The position numbers and the translations under genes are program-made. Positions 42,365 to 52,000 of a stretch of 64,000 nt of DNA are shown here, piece after piece. The notes under the pieces were generated by a model. It worked only from the letters and a program-made list of their open reading frames with translations, made no database searches and was not told the origin of the DNA. The DNA comes from Bacillota bacterium (GTDB lineage Bacteria; Bacillota; Clostridia; Oscillospirales; Oscillospiraceae), in contig JAEWRY010000044.1 of assembly GCA_023459875.1 (NCBI GenBank), positions 186,001 to 250,000 of the forward strand, in the 5' to 3' direction. Each line of letters begins with the position of its first letter. The stretch's first letter is position 1.

Positions 42365-44461
42365 TTAGTATTTATCCACCCAGCTCGAAATAAGAAAGGT
42401 GGGTACAGTCCAAAGTAAAAGAAATATGGTGAGGTTCCCTGCGGACAGGGATGCATAGGCGTTTTGGAAGGTCAGATAAAACGCAATGAGAACTCCGGCC
42501 ACGGCTCCCGCACAGGCAAATCCCGTGTTCTGAAGCACTGTCCGCCGCAGCCGTCCGGCTCCCACCACCGCCTCGGAAAAGGGGCCCAGGCCCTCCCGGC
42601 AAAGGACCGCCGTAATGGTATCGCTGTGGGCTTGCTGGGTATCCGACAACTCCCGCCGCCTTACAGCGGGGGGGAATTCCATGCGTTCCACCGGCAGCTT
42701 AAATCTCTGCCGGAGCATTGCCGGAATGATGTTGAAATCCCTGGTTGCGAGGATGGGACTAATCTTGTTTTGTATAAGGGCGGAAAGAGCCGGAGAAATG
42801 GGGCCCGGAAGGGAATAGTTAAGCGCGAAAACCCCTGCAAGCTCCCCGTCGATGGAGCAGAATACCGCGTTTTTGATGTTTAATCCTTTCGGGAGGGGAA
42901 TTTCCATCAGTGTCATCAGCGCGGCGCTCCCGATGAGAACCTGCTCGCCCCGGATATCTGCGGACACCCCGCCTCCCTCGTGGTAAAACAGCTTGCCTGC
43001 CCGGCGGTAAACCGCTCCCTGGGTCCTCAGCAGATCATGAAACACTTTGTCAAGTCCGCTTCCCGAATCCCTCACCAGGGTGGCGGTCACGCCGACAACC
43101 TTTTCCACGGAATAATCTCCGAACACTTTAATCCCGTTCATGGTCACAGCCCCAGGAGGAAAGAAGTCCGTATCGGTAAGCAGAATACCGTCTCCGTTAA
43201 CCGCCCACCGGGCGCCTTCCCAGCCGGCAAGCGCCGCGCCGTTTCCGCTCAGGCGGACAGAAAGCCTGTCCATCGGCAAGCCAAAACATAAAAGTCCTGA
43301 ATAGGAGGCCGCCGCCGTCAGCATGGCGGAGAAGCACCAGATCAGATGCTCCGGCTGCCGGTGGCCCAACGAGGAGATGAGAGAAAAGAGCAGCGAGGCG
43401 CACAGCAGAAGCGGCACGGCAATCCGGAACACCCGCTCTGCCCCGTCGGCCCCCTGTATCTGGGCACCAAAACCGTGAAGAGGCCCCGCCCATTTGGCAT
43501 AGGCGTCTTTTCCGCTCCATTTGTTCTCATCCAGCGTGACCAAATAAGGCGTGCTGGTGGCATTGGCCGTGCGGCAGGTAAGCCGGAGCGCCCTTTGCTT
43601 CAAATAGGTCCCCCGCAGAACAAAGAAAAGGCATAACGTGACCGTTCCGCAGTAGGGCAGGCTCCCGTCCCTTCCGTCCAGGCGAAGCATGGTAAGGCTG
43701 TCCGCCAGCGTAGCGGCGGCGGCGAGGGCGGTGAGAGCGTCCATTCCCGCCCGGCCGCGCATAAGATTCACAAGGGCTTTGACTAAAACATCCAGAGAAA
43801 GCGCCACAGCGCAGGCAAGAAAAGCAGCGGAAAGATAGACGCAGAGCGCCGGATTTCTCTCCAGCGCCGTGGGCAGTGGTAAGTCAAAGAGCACGGTCAT
43901 GGCAATATAAAGCTGGGGCAGCGCGAGGAGGAAAACAAGATTCATACGGAACCGCAAGAATCCAAGGCCTTTGCTGTACCGCTTGAAGAGCTCGTCGGGA
44001 GTCAGATCGGCGACGGGTTCGGGAGCGGGCCGGGGCTTTCGTTCCCGGGCAAGGCGGGCCGTGTTTTCACGATCGACGCCGGGAATCAGCTTTTCCGCCT
44101 GCTTCGCCTTGGGGTCGGGCTTTGCCTCCGCTTCAAACATCTGGTCCGCGCATTGATCGAGTCCCTCCCGCAGCCGACGTACGCCTTTGGTGATAGGGCT
44201 CTCCTCTTCCTCCAGCGCTCCTTCGGGCACACTAGCACCAGGGAACGGAATCACCTTGCTCTTGGCATCGGCCGCCCGGGGCTTTTCTGTCTGCCCCTGT
44301 GGCGTCTGCGGAGGCGGTTTTGGCAACGCCGAACGAGGGGCAGGCTCCCTTTCTTCCTGCTCCTGTTTCGGCTCTTCGGTGCTTGTCCCCCGATATTCCG
44401 CTAAAATCTCCTCCAGAGAATATGAGGTCTCGTTATTCAGTTCATCTTTGTGGTCACCCAT
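42365..44461 (-). CDS. Degenerate P-type ATPase-like membrane protein
   Basis: The 698-residue protein has a Pro/Glu-rich N-terminal region (about 1-170), then membrane segments and a cytosolic part that follows the P-type ATPase plan. The actuator/phosphorylation region reads GDGILLTDTDFFPPGAVTMN near residues 425-445, where true pumps have DKTGTLT. The TGD motif region reads LATRDFNIIP (near 573), and no GDGxND hinge is seen. IDGELAGVFALNYSLPGP resembles the domain that follows 'VAVDGxxAG' in pumps. So it looks like a catalytically dead pump relative. ATG 44461 has AAAGGTGAT upstream. It follows rlmB. Confidence 0.7.
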   Translation of the reverse strand: MGDHKDELNNETSYSLEEILAEYRGTSTEEPKQEQEEREPAPRSALPKPPPQTPQGQTEKPRAADAKSKVIPFPGASVPEGALEEEESPITKGVRRLREGLDQCADQMFEAEAKPDPKAKQAEKLIPGVDRENTARLARERKPRPAPEPVADLTPDELFKRYSKGLGFLRFRMNLVFLLALPQLYIAMTVLFDLPLPTALERNPALCVYLSAAFLACAVALSLDVLVKALVNLMRGRAGMDALTALAAAATLADSLTMLRLDGRDGSLPYCGTVTLCLFFVLRGTYLKQRALRLTCRTANATSTPYLVTLDENKWSGKDAYAKWAGPLHGFGAQIQGADGAERVFRIAVPLLLCASLLFSLISSLGHRQPEHLIWCFSAMLTAAASYSGLLCFGLPMDRLSVRLSGNGAALAGWEGARWAVNGDGILLTDTDFFPPGAVTMNGIKVFGDYSVEKVVGVTATLVRDSGSGLDKVFHDLLRTQGAVYRRAGKLFYHEGGGVSADIRGEQVLIGSAALMTLMEIPLPKGLNIKNAVFCSIDGELAGVFALNYSLPGPISPALSALIQNKISPILATRDFNIIPAMLRQRFKLPVERMEFPPAVRRRELSDTQQAHSDTITAVLCREGLGPFSEAVVGAGRLRRTVLQNTGFACAGAVAGVLIAFYLTFQNAYASLSAGNLTIFLLLWTVPTFLISSWVDKY

Positions 44462-44495
44462 CGTTATCACCTTTACCGGCAGGAAGCCGCTCGCG

Positions 44496-45278
44496 TCACA
44501 TTCTCTGTCTTACGGCCTCGTAAAGTAAAATAGCCGCTGCCGTGCTGGCGTTGAGGGAATTAAGCCTGCCCTTCATGGGGATACTGATAATAACGTCGCA
44601 GGTCTCGGTTACGAGCCTTCCCATGCCCTCGCCCTCGGAGCCGATGACGATGGCCGCGGGACCCTTCAGATCCGCCTCATAAAGAGGGGTCTTTCCCCCG
44701 GCAGCGCTTCCGTAAACCCACAATCCTTCTTTTTTAAGGTCTTTGAGCAGGGCGGTCAGATTCGGAACCCTGGCCACCGGTATATGGGTGACCGCACCGG
44801 CCGAGGTTTTGGCAACAATTGCGGTAAGCCCTGCGGAGCGGCGCTTGGGAATGATGACTCCGTGGGCCCCAGCGCATTCGGCGGTCCTGATCACCGCGCC
44901 GAGATTATGGGGATCGGTAATTTCGTCGCAAACCACGATGAGCGGCGCCTCTCCCTTATCTCGCGCCGAACGCAGGATATCTTCCACAGAGGCGTACTCC
45001 CGTACGGCTGCCAAGGCTATGACCCCCTGGTGGGCGTGGGTGACGCTCATTTCGTCCAATTTGCGGCGATCGGCCTCCACCACCACAATCCCTTTTTCCC
45101 GGGCGGACGAAGCGAGAAAGCCCAGGGTGGCGTCGGTCTCGCCCCGCGCTACGTAAATTTTATCAATGGCCGACCCAGCCCGAAGCGCTTCCGTTACGGC
45201 GTTGCGCCCTTCAATAATCCCGTCGGCGATGGCCTCTTTCAGCGTTTCAGGTCGATTTTCCGGTCTTTTTTCCTTCAT
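44496..45278 (-). CDS. rlmB: 23S rRNA (guanosine2251-2'-O)-methyltransferase RlmB
   Basis: RlmB/TrmH-type SPOUT enzymes methylate the 2'-OH of 23S rRNA guanosine 2251. The 260-residue protein has an N-terminal L30e-like RNA-binding domain (IIEGRNAVTEALRAGSAIDK) and the SPOUT domain with DEITDPHNLGAVIRTAECAG, then IVIGSEGEGMGRLV and ISIPMKGRLNSLNASTAAAI, the three motifs of the trefoil knot. ATG at 45278 follows GGGAGAG; a start at 45308 is less likely. The 208-base gap to ftsH holds a GGCAGGG/CCCTGCC hairpin (45310-45331) and likely divergent promoters. Confidence 0.94.
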   Translation of the reverse strand: MKEKRPENRPETLKEAIADGIIEGRNAVTEALRAGSAIDKIYVARGETDATLGFLASSAREKGIVVVEADRRKLDEMSVTHAHQGVIALAAVREYASVEDILRSARDKGEAPLIVVCDEITDPHNLGAVIRTAECAGAHGVIIPKRRSAGLTAIVAKTSAGAVTHIPVARVPNLTALLKDLKKEGLWVYGSAAGGKTPLYEADLKGPAAIVIGSEGEGMGRLVTETCDVIISIPMKGRLNSLNASTAAAILLYEAVRQRM

Positions 45279-45424
45279 GCGGTCTCTCCCGTCTCCTTGC
45301 ATAGGCATGGGCAGGGCGCGTTTACCCTGCCGATTTTATTTATCATATCACAAGTAAGGCCGTAGAAAAAGGGCAAAATACGGCTTCTTTCACAGAAAAT
45401 TTACACCTTTGCCAGCCCCCTTCC

Positions 45425-45453
45425 TTGTCTTTTTATCTTTCGTGTGCTATATT
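45425..45453 (+). promoter_or_regulatory. Sigma-A promoter of ftsH
   Basis: TTGTCT (45425-45430) and TATATT (45448-45453) are spaced 17 bases apart, with TGC before the -10 box (extended -10). It lies 34 bases before the ftsH GTG. Confidence 0.7.
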
Positions 45454-45486
45454 TATGGCAAGCCTTATGAATAGGAGGGCAAACTC

Positions 45487-47490
45487 GTGAAGCCCAAAAA
45501 GAACTCCGGCGGTAATAAAAATATAATCGGGATTATAACCATCATACTGTGGGCGCTGGTCGCGACTGTTCTGGTGCGGCAGGCCGCCACAATGCTGACG
45601 GGCTCCAGTTCCAAGGAAATATCCTACACTGAGTTCGTTCAGATGGTGGAAGATGATAAGGTAGACTCGGTGGAAATGCAGAGCAGCCAGTACATCATCA
45701 CCCCCAAAAGTCAAGTTTCTACGACGGACACCGCAAACAATCTGGACTCCCTTTTCGGCGGGAACTTACAAAAGGATACGGCCATCACCTATGTCACGTC
45801 CCCCCTTCCCGTGGAAGACCCCGATCTCATCCCGCTTTTAAAAGCCCACAATGTAACGATCAAAGCGCCGCTCGTTGACGCATCTTCTTATTTCGTGAGC
45901 ATCGTGCTGAGCTATATCGTGCCGCTTCTCATCATGGTTCTTCTGGCTTCCTTCCTCTTTAAAAACATGGCGGGGAAAATGGGCGGCGGCCTGGGCGGCG
46001 TGGGAAAGGCCAACGCAAAGGTCTATGTGGAGAAAAAGACCGGTGTCACCTTTGCCGATGTGGCGGGGCAGGACGAGGCAAAGGAGAGCCTGGAGGAAAT
46101 CATTGACTTCCTCCATAACCCGGGCAAATATACCGAAATTGGGGCCAAGCTGCCTAAGGGCGCTTTGCTGGTAGGCTCCCCCGGTACCGGTAAAACCCTG
46201 CTCGCCAAAGCGGTGGCAGGCGAAGCCAACGTTCCGTTCTTCTCCATCTCCGGCTCCGATTTCGTGGAGATGTTTGTGGGCGTGGGCGCCTCCCGCGTCC
46301 GTGACCTCTTCAAGGAAGCTGCTAAGATCGCCCCCTGCATCATCTTTATCGACGAGATCGACACCATCGGCAAGAGCCGCGACAACCGCATGGGCGGCAA
46401 CGATGAACGGGAACAGACCTTAAACCAGCTTTTAGCCGAGCTTGACGGCTTCGACCCTACCAAGGGCGTGATCGTGCTGGCCGCAACCAACCGGCCGGAA
46501 GTGCTGGACAAGGCTCTGCTGCGGCCCGGCCGTTTCGACCGGCGCATCACCGTCGACCGGCCCAACCTGGCCGGACGGCTCGCCACCCTCCAGGTCCACA
46601 CCCGCAACATCCGTCTCTCCGAGGACGTGGATCTCAACAGAATCGCTCAGGCTACCGCCGGCTGCGTTGGTGCAGACTTGGCGAACCTGGTGAACGAGGC
46701 TGCCCTCCGCGCAGTGCGTATGGGGCGGCACGCGGTGAACCAGAACGATCTCTTGGTCTCCTTCGAGGTGGTTATCGCCGGAACCGAAAAGAAAGGAACC
46801 GTTCTCACCGAGCAGGAAAAGCGGCTCATCGCGTACCATGAGGTGGGCCACGCTCTGGTAGCCGCCCTGCAAAAGAACGCCCAGCCGGTATCAAAGATCA
46901 CAATCGTCCCCCACACCCAGGGCGCTCTCGGATATACCATGCAGCTCCCCGAGGAGGAGAAATTCCTCATGAGCAAGGACGATATTCTCACTGAAATCCG
47001 CATTCTGCTTGCCGGGCGCAGTGCCGAAGAGGTGGTCTTCCATACCATGACCTCCGGCGCCGCCAATGATATCGAGCGGGCCACCGATCTGGCACGCAGG
47101 ATGATCACCATGTACGGCATGAGCGACAAATACGGCATGATGGGCCTCGCCACCGTGCAGAATCAATACCTGGACGGCAGCATGGGCCTTACCTGCGCCC
47201 AGGAAACCGCCGCGGGAATCGATTTGGAGATGAAATCCATTATCGACGTCTGCCATGCCGACGCGATCAAGATTCTGGAGGGCAACAAAGATAAACTGGA
47301 TTCCATAGCGGATTATTTGCTGAAAAAGGAGACCATCACCGGCAGCGAGATGATGGCGATCCTCGCGGACAAAGACCCCGCTTTGGCGGAGGACAATACT
47401 CCCCCGAACAGCGACCCGATTCCTCTTGCCGGCGCGGTAGCTCCCGCCCAGAAACCGGAGTCCGATCATAACTTACCGACGAATCTTTGA
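45487..47490 (+). CDS. ftsH: ATP-dependent zinc metalloprotease FtsH
   Basis: FtsH is a membrane AAA+ protease that degrades misfolded membrane proteins and regulators. The 667-residue protein has two membrane segments (about 13-35 and 137-157) around an external domain, then the AAA domain with Walker A GSPGTGKT (about 228-235), Walker B IIFIDEIDTIG and the SRH region. The zinc site HEVGH is near 451. GTG start at 45487 with AGGAGGG upstream. A terminator follows. It is transcribed alone between divergent rlmB and converging gltD. Confidence 0.97.
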   Translation: MKPKKNSGGNKNIIGIITIILWALVATVLVRQAATMLTGSSSKEISYTEFVQMVEDDKVDSVEMQSSQYIITPKSQVSTTDTANNLDSLFGGNLQKDTAITYVTSPLPVEDPDLIPLLKAHNVTIKAPLVDASSYFVSIVLSYIVPLLIMVLLASFLFKNMAGKMGGGLGGVGKANAKVYVEKKTGVTFADVAGQDEAKESLEEIIDFLHNPGKYTEIGAKLPKGALLVGSPGTGKTLLAKAVAGEANVPFFSISGSDFVEMFVGVGASRVRDLFKEAAKIAPCIIFIDEIDTIGKSRDNRMGGNDEREQTLNQLLAELDGFDPTKGVIVLAATNRPEVLDKALLRPGRFDRRITVDRPNLAGRLATLQVHTRNIRLSEDVDLNRIAQATAGCVGADLANLVNEAALRAVRMGRHAVNQNDLLVSFEVVIAGTEKKGTVLTEQEKRLIAYHEVGHALVAALQKNAQPVSKITIVPHTQGALGYTMQLPEEEKFLMSKDDILTEIRILLAGRSAEEVVFHTMTSGAANDIERATDLARRMITMYGMSDKYGMMGLATVQNQYLDGSMGLTCAQETAAGIDLEMKSIIDVCHADAIKILEGNKDKLDSIADYLLKKETITGSEMMAILADKDPALAEDNTPPNSDPIPLAGAVAPAQKPESDHNLPTNL

Positions 47491-47501
47491 ATTGAAGCTA
47501 C

Positions 47502-47534
47502 AAAGGCGCCGCGGGAATCCCGCGGCACCTTTCT
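47502..47534. terminator. Bidirectional terminator between ftsH and gltD
   Basis: AAAGG and GCCGCGGG pair with CCCGCGGC and CCTTT around a three-base loop; T-rich bases follow on the plus strand (CTTTCTT). It separates the converging ftsH and gltD genes. Confidence 0.8.
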
Positions 47535-47547
47535 TATGTCGGTTTGT

Positions 47548-49029
47548 TTACAGGTTCGTATACCCCATGAGAGCCATATCGATTTCTCTCGCGGCTCCCC
47601 GGCCCTCTGAGATAGCCCACACCACCAATGACTGTCCTCTGTGCATGTCTCCCGCGGCAAAAACCCGGGGGACAGAAGTCGCATAGCTGTCCGGCTTGGT
47701 CTGTATATTGGTCCTGGCATCCCGCTTCACCTCAAAGTCGGCGCAGATCCCCTCTTCGCTTCCGAGAAAGCCTGCGGCGATGATGAGAAGATCGGTTTTG
47801 ATCTCTTCTTCGCTGCCCGGCACTTCCGTCATGGCCGGTCTGCCGTCGGGGCCTGTTTGCATCGCCAGGCGTACCGTGGATATCTTGCGCAGGTTATTAT
47901 TCTTATCGGCAAAAAGCTCGGTCACCGTCGTCTCATAGCGTCGGGGATCGCCGCTGTAAAGGGAGATGGCCTCTTCCTGGCCGTAATCGGTCTTGCAGAT
48001 TTTGGGCCATTCGGGCCAGGGGTTGTTCGCTGCCCGGGCGTCAGGGGCTTTCGGCATCATTTCCAGCTGAATCACCGACTTGCAGCCGTGGCGGATGCAA
48101 GTGCCCACGCAGTCGTTACCCGTGTCTCCGCCGCCGACGACCACGACATTTTTACCTTTGGCAGATGGGTAGGTTCCATCTTTCAGGCCTGTGTCCAGAA
48201 AGCTCTTGGTGGTAGCCTTCAGAAAGTCCACGGCGAAATAGACTCCCCGTACATCGCGGCCTTTGACGTTCAAGTCCCTGGGCCGTGCCGCACCGCAGCA
48301 AAGGAGTACCGCGTCAAACTGCGTTAAAAGCTGTTCCGCTTTGATATCCTTGCCCACTTCCACACTGGTAATAAAGGTAACCCCTTCCGCGGCCATGAAA
48401 TCAGTGCGGCGTGTTACAATTGTCTTTTCCAGCTTCATATTGGGAATTCCGTACATGAGAAGGCCGCCGGGCCTGTCGGAACGTTCAAAGACAGTAACGC
48501 TGTGTCCCCGCCTGTTCAGCTGGTCGGCAGCAGCAAGACCCGAAGGGCCCGAACCCACTACCGCAATTTTCTTACCGGTACGCACCGCCGGGGGGGATGG
48601 GACCATAAGTCCGGAGGCCCAGAAGTCCTCGATAATTCCAAGCTCGTTGTCTTTTACGGTAACCGGGCTGCCGTGAAGACCGCAGGTACATGCCGCCTCG
48701 CACAGGGCGGGACATACTCTTCCGGTGAATTCCGGAAAGTTGTTGGTCTTTAAAAGCCGGCTGGCCGCGTGGCTGAAGTTGCCCCGATAGACCAAATCGT
48801 TCCACTCGGGCACCAGATTATGCAGTGGGCAGCCGGAAGTCATACCGCCCAGCGTCACTCCGGACTGACAAAATGGAACACCGCAGGCCATGCATCTGGC
48901 CCCCTGCTTTTTCCGCTCCTCCAAAGGAAGGGGCGGGTGAAACTCCCGATAATGCTTGATCCGCTGCTCGGGGGATTGTGAGGGATTGGGAATCCGCTCA
49001 TATTCCATAAATCCGGTTGGCTTTCCCAT
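47548..49029 (-). CDS. gltD: Glutamate synthase small subunit GltD
   Basis: GltD feeds electrons from NADPH, through FAD and two 4Fe-4S clusters, to the large subunit. The ATG at 49029 follows AAGGGGGAG and gives 493 residues. The N-terminal cluster cysteines are in CMACGVPFC and TSGCPLHN. The FAD-binding GSGPSGLAAADQLNRRG near residue 150 and the NADPH domain VVVGGGDTGNDCVGT follow. The start is two bases after the gltB stop. It completes the ammonia-assimilation operon glnA-ANTAR-gltB-gltD. Confidence 0.96.
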   Translation of the reverse strand: MGKPTGFMEYERIPNPSQSPEQRIKHYREFHPPLPLEERKKQGARCMACGVPFCQSGVTLGGMTSGCPLHNLVPEWNDLVYRGNFSHAASRLLKTNNFPEFTGRVCPALCEAACTCGLHGSPVTVKDNELGIIEDFWASGLMVPSPPAVRTGKKIAVVGSGPSGLAAADQLNRRGHSVTVFERSDRPGGLLMYGIPNMKLEKTIVTRRTDFMAAEGVTFITSVEVGKDIKAEQLLTQFDAVLLCCGAARPRDLNVKGRDVRGVYFAVDFLKATTKSFLDTGLKDGTYPSAKGKNVVVVGGGDTGNDCVGTCIRHGCKSVIQLEMMPKAPDARAANNPWPEWPKICKTDYGQEEAISLYSGDPRRYETTVTELFADKNNNLRKISTVRLAMQTGPDGRPAMTEVPGSEEEIKTDLLIIAAGFLGSEEGICADFEVKRDARTNIQTKPDSYATSVPRVFAAGDMHRGQSLVVWAISEGRGAAREIDMALMGYTNL

Positions 49030-49031
49030 AC

Positions 49032-52000
49032 TTATTCTCCCCCTTTCGAATTGATATAAAAGGCCTCCACTTCGGCGTCCGCCCGGCACATACCGCGCTC
49101 TTCCAAACGGGCAATGGTACGAAGCATCTTGTCGTAATCCCTTGGGAGGATCTTCTTGAACTGCCGGGCACTCGCTTCCATGCTCGCCAAAATCTTCTTG
49201 GCTCTTTCGGAGCCGGTTGCCGCCGCATGCGCGGCAAGCAAAGCGCGCAGCTCCTCAATATCGTGCTTTTCGGCGAGCGTATCCATGGTGATCAGTTCCT
49301 TATTGACTCTCAGGTAAAGATCGTTATTGGGGTCCCAGACGAAGGCCACGCCACCCGACATACCCGCCGCGAAATTTTTCCCGGTGGAGCCCAGGATAAC
49401 CACTCTGCCGCCGGTCATATACTCGCAGCCATGATCGCCCACGCCTTCCACCACCGCGGTGGCTCCGGAGTTGCGCACGCAGAACCGCTCGCCCGCGATG
49501 CCGCGCACGAAGGCGGTGCCGCTGGTGGCTCCGTACAGGGCAACGTTTCCGATAATGATATTTTCCTCGGCGATAAAGGCGCTCTTTTCAGGCGGGTAGA
49601 CTACAAGCTTGCCGCCGGAGAGTCCCTTGCCGAAGTAATCGTTGGCGTCCCCCTCCAGCTCAAGGGTAAGCCCCTTGGGAATAAAGGCGCCGAAGGACTG
49701 GCCGCCGCCGCCGTAGCACTTCACCACAAAGGTATCGTCCGCAAGGGAACTGCCGTGGAGCCTCGTAATGTCGGAGCCCAGAATGGTTCCCAGCGCCCGG
49801 TCTGTGGAGGAGACGTTGATAGAAAGCCGTTTTGGTTCGCCGGTCTCCAGGGCGTCGCCCAGCTCGCGTTCCAGGACCCGCAGGTCGATGGTTTTTTCAA
49901 GCCCGAAGGGGAAGATGTCCTTGGGATCGAAGTGGGTCTTCACAGAGGGGTCGGACGGGGGACTGCTCAGAATCGCGGAGAGATCCACCGTGCCCGCCCG
50001 GTGGTTCACCGCGTGGGCCCTAGGCCGAAGCAGATCCGTCCTGCCCACCAGCTCCTCCACAGTGTGCACACCAAGCTTTGCCATGTGTTCCCGCAGCTCC
50101 CGGGCCACAAACCGCATGAAGTTTTCCACATGCTCAGGCTTGCCGGCAAACCGCTTGCGCAGCTCCGGATTCTGCGTTGCGACTCCCACGGGGCAGGTAT
50201 CCAGGTTGCATACCCGCATCATGACGCAGCCCATGGTGATAAGCGGCGCGGTGGCAAAACCGAATTCCTCGGCCCCCAGCATGCAGGCGATGGCCACGTC
50301 CCGGCCGGTCATCAGCTTTCCGTCGGTTTCCAGCGTCACCCTGGATCTAAGTCCATTGCGCAGCAGGGTCTGATGGGTCTCGGCAAGACCCAGCTCCCAA
50401 GGCAGACCGGCGTTGTGGATGGAGGTGCGCGGCGCGGCGCCGGTGCCGCCGTCATGGCCGGAGATAAGCACGACTTGTGCCCCCGCCTTGGCCACACCCG
50501 CCGCAATGGTTCCCACCCCGGCCTCCGAAACAAGCTTCACGGAAATCCTGGCGGCCCGGTTGGCGTTTTTCAGGTCGTAAATGAGCTGAGCCAAGTCTTC
50601 GATGGAATAGATATCGTGATGAGGCGGGGGCGAAATGAGGGAGACGCCAGGCGTGGAGTGGCGGGTCTTGGCTATCCAGGGATAGACCTTTTTGCCCGGC
50701 AGGTGTCCGCCTTCGCCGGGCTTCGCGCCCTGGGCCATTTTGATCTGAATTTCCCTGGCCGAGACCAGGTATTCGCTGGTCACGCCAAACCGTCCGGAGG
50801 CTACCTGCTTAATGGCGGAACCCCGTTCCGTCCCCAGCCGCTCGGGGGACTCACCGCCCTCGCCGCTGTTGGACTTGCCGCCCAGCCGGTTCATGGCGAG
50901 GGCCAGGCATTCGTGTGCTTCCTGGGAAATGGACCCGTAGCTCATGGCTCCGGTTTTAAATCTCTTAACGATGGAGTCCTCGCTCTCGATCTGGTCAAGG
51001 GGCAGGGGGTCGGCGATATAGCACATCTCGATGAGGCCCCGCAGGGTGTGTGGGCTGTTCTCGTCATCCACCAGCTTAGAATACTCCTTAAAAATGCCGT
51101 AGTCCCCTCTCCGGGCGGCCTCCTGAAGCAGGTGAATGGTCTGGGGGTTGTACATATGGTCTTCGCAGCCCGACCGGGATTTGTGGGTACCGATGGAATC
51201 CAGAGTCAGGTCGGTTCCCAGGCCCAGCGGGTCGAAGGCTTTGGAGTGGTTGCTGTCCACCAGTTCCTCGATCTCGGCAAGGCCGATGCCCTCCACTCTG
51301 GAAACCGTGTTGGTAAAGTACTCGTCGACCACTTCCTTGGAAATGCCCACGGCCTCGAAAATCTGAGCGGATTGATAGGACTGGATGGTGGAAATGCCCA
51401 TCTTAGAAGCGATTTTAACAATGCCGTGCAGCACCGCGTCATTATAATCCTTGACCGCGGCATAATAGTCCTTATCCAGCAGTCCCTCTTCGATGAGTCC
51501 TCCGATGGTCTCTTGGGCCAAATAGGGGTTCACTGCCCTCGCCCCGTAGCCCAGCAGGGTGGCGAACTGATGTACGTCCCGGGGCTCGGCGGACTCCAAA
51601 ATCACGGAGACGGCCGTGCGCTTCTTGGTGCGTACCAAATATTGTTCCATTGCGGACACCGCAAGCAGAGACGGGATCGCCACATGGTTTTCGTCCACGC
51701 CCCGGTCGGAGAGGATGATGATATTGGCTCCGTTCCGGTAGGCCCGGTCGGCCGCAACGAACATGTGGTCCAAAGCCCGCTTGAGGGGCGTGTTCTTATA
51801 GTAAAGGATAGAAACGGTCTCAACATGGAAGCCAGGCTTTTTCATTGCTCTGATCTTCATAAGGTCGGTGGTGGTGAGGATGGGATTGTGGACCTCCAGA
51901 ACCCGGCAGTTTTTCGCTTTCTCCTCCAGCAGGTTGCCATCGTCGCCCAGATATATCGTGGTGTCGGTGACGATCTCCTCCCGGATGGCGTCGATGGGAG

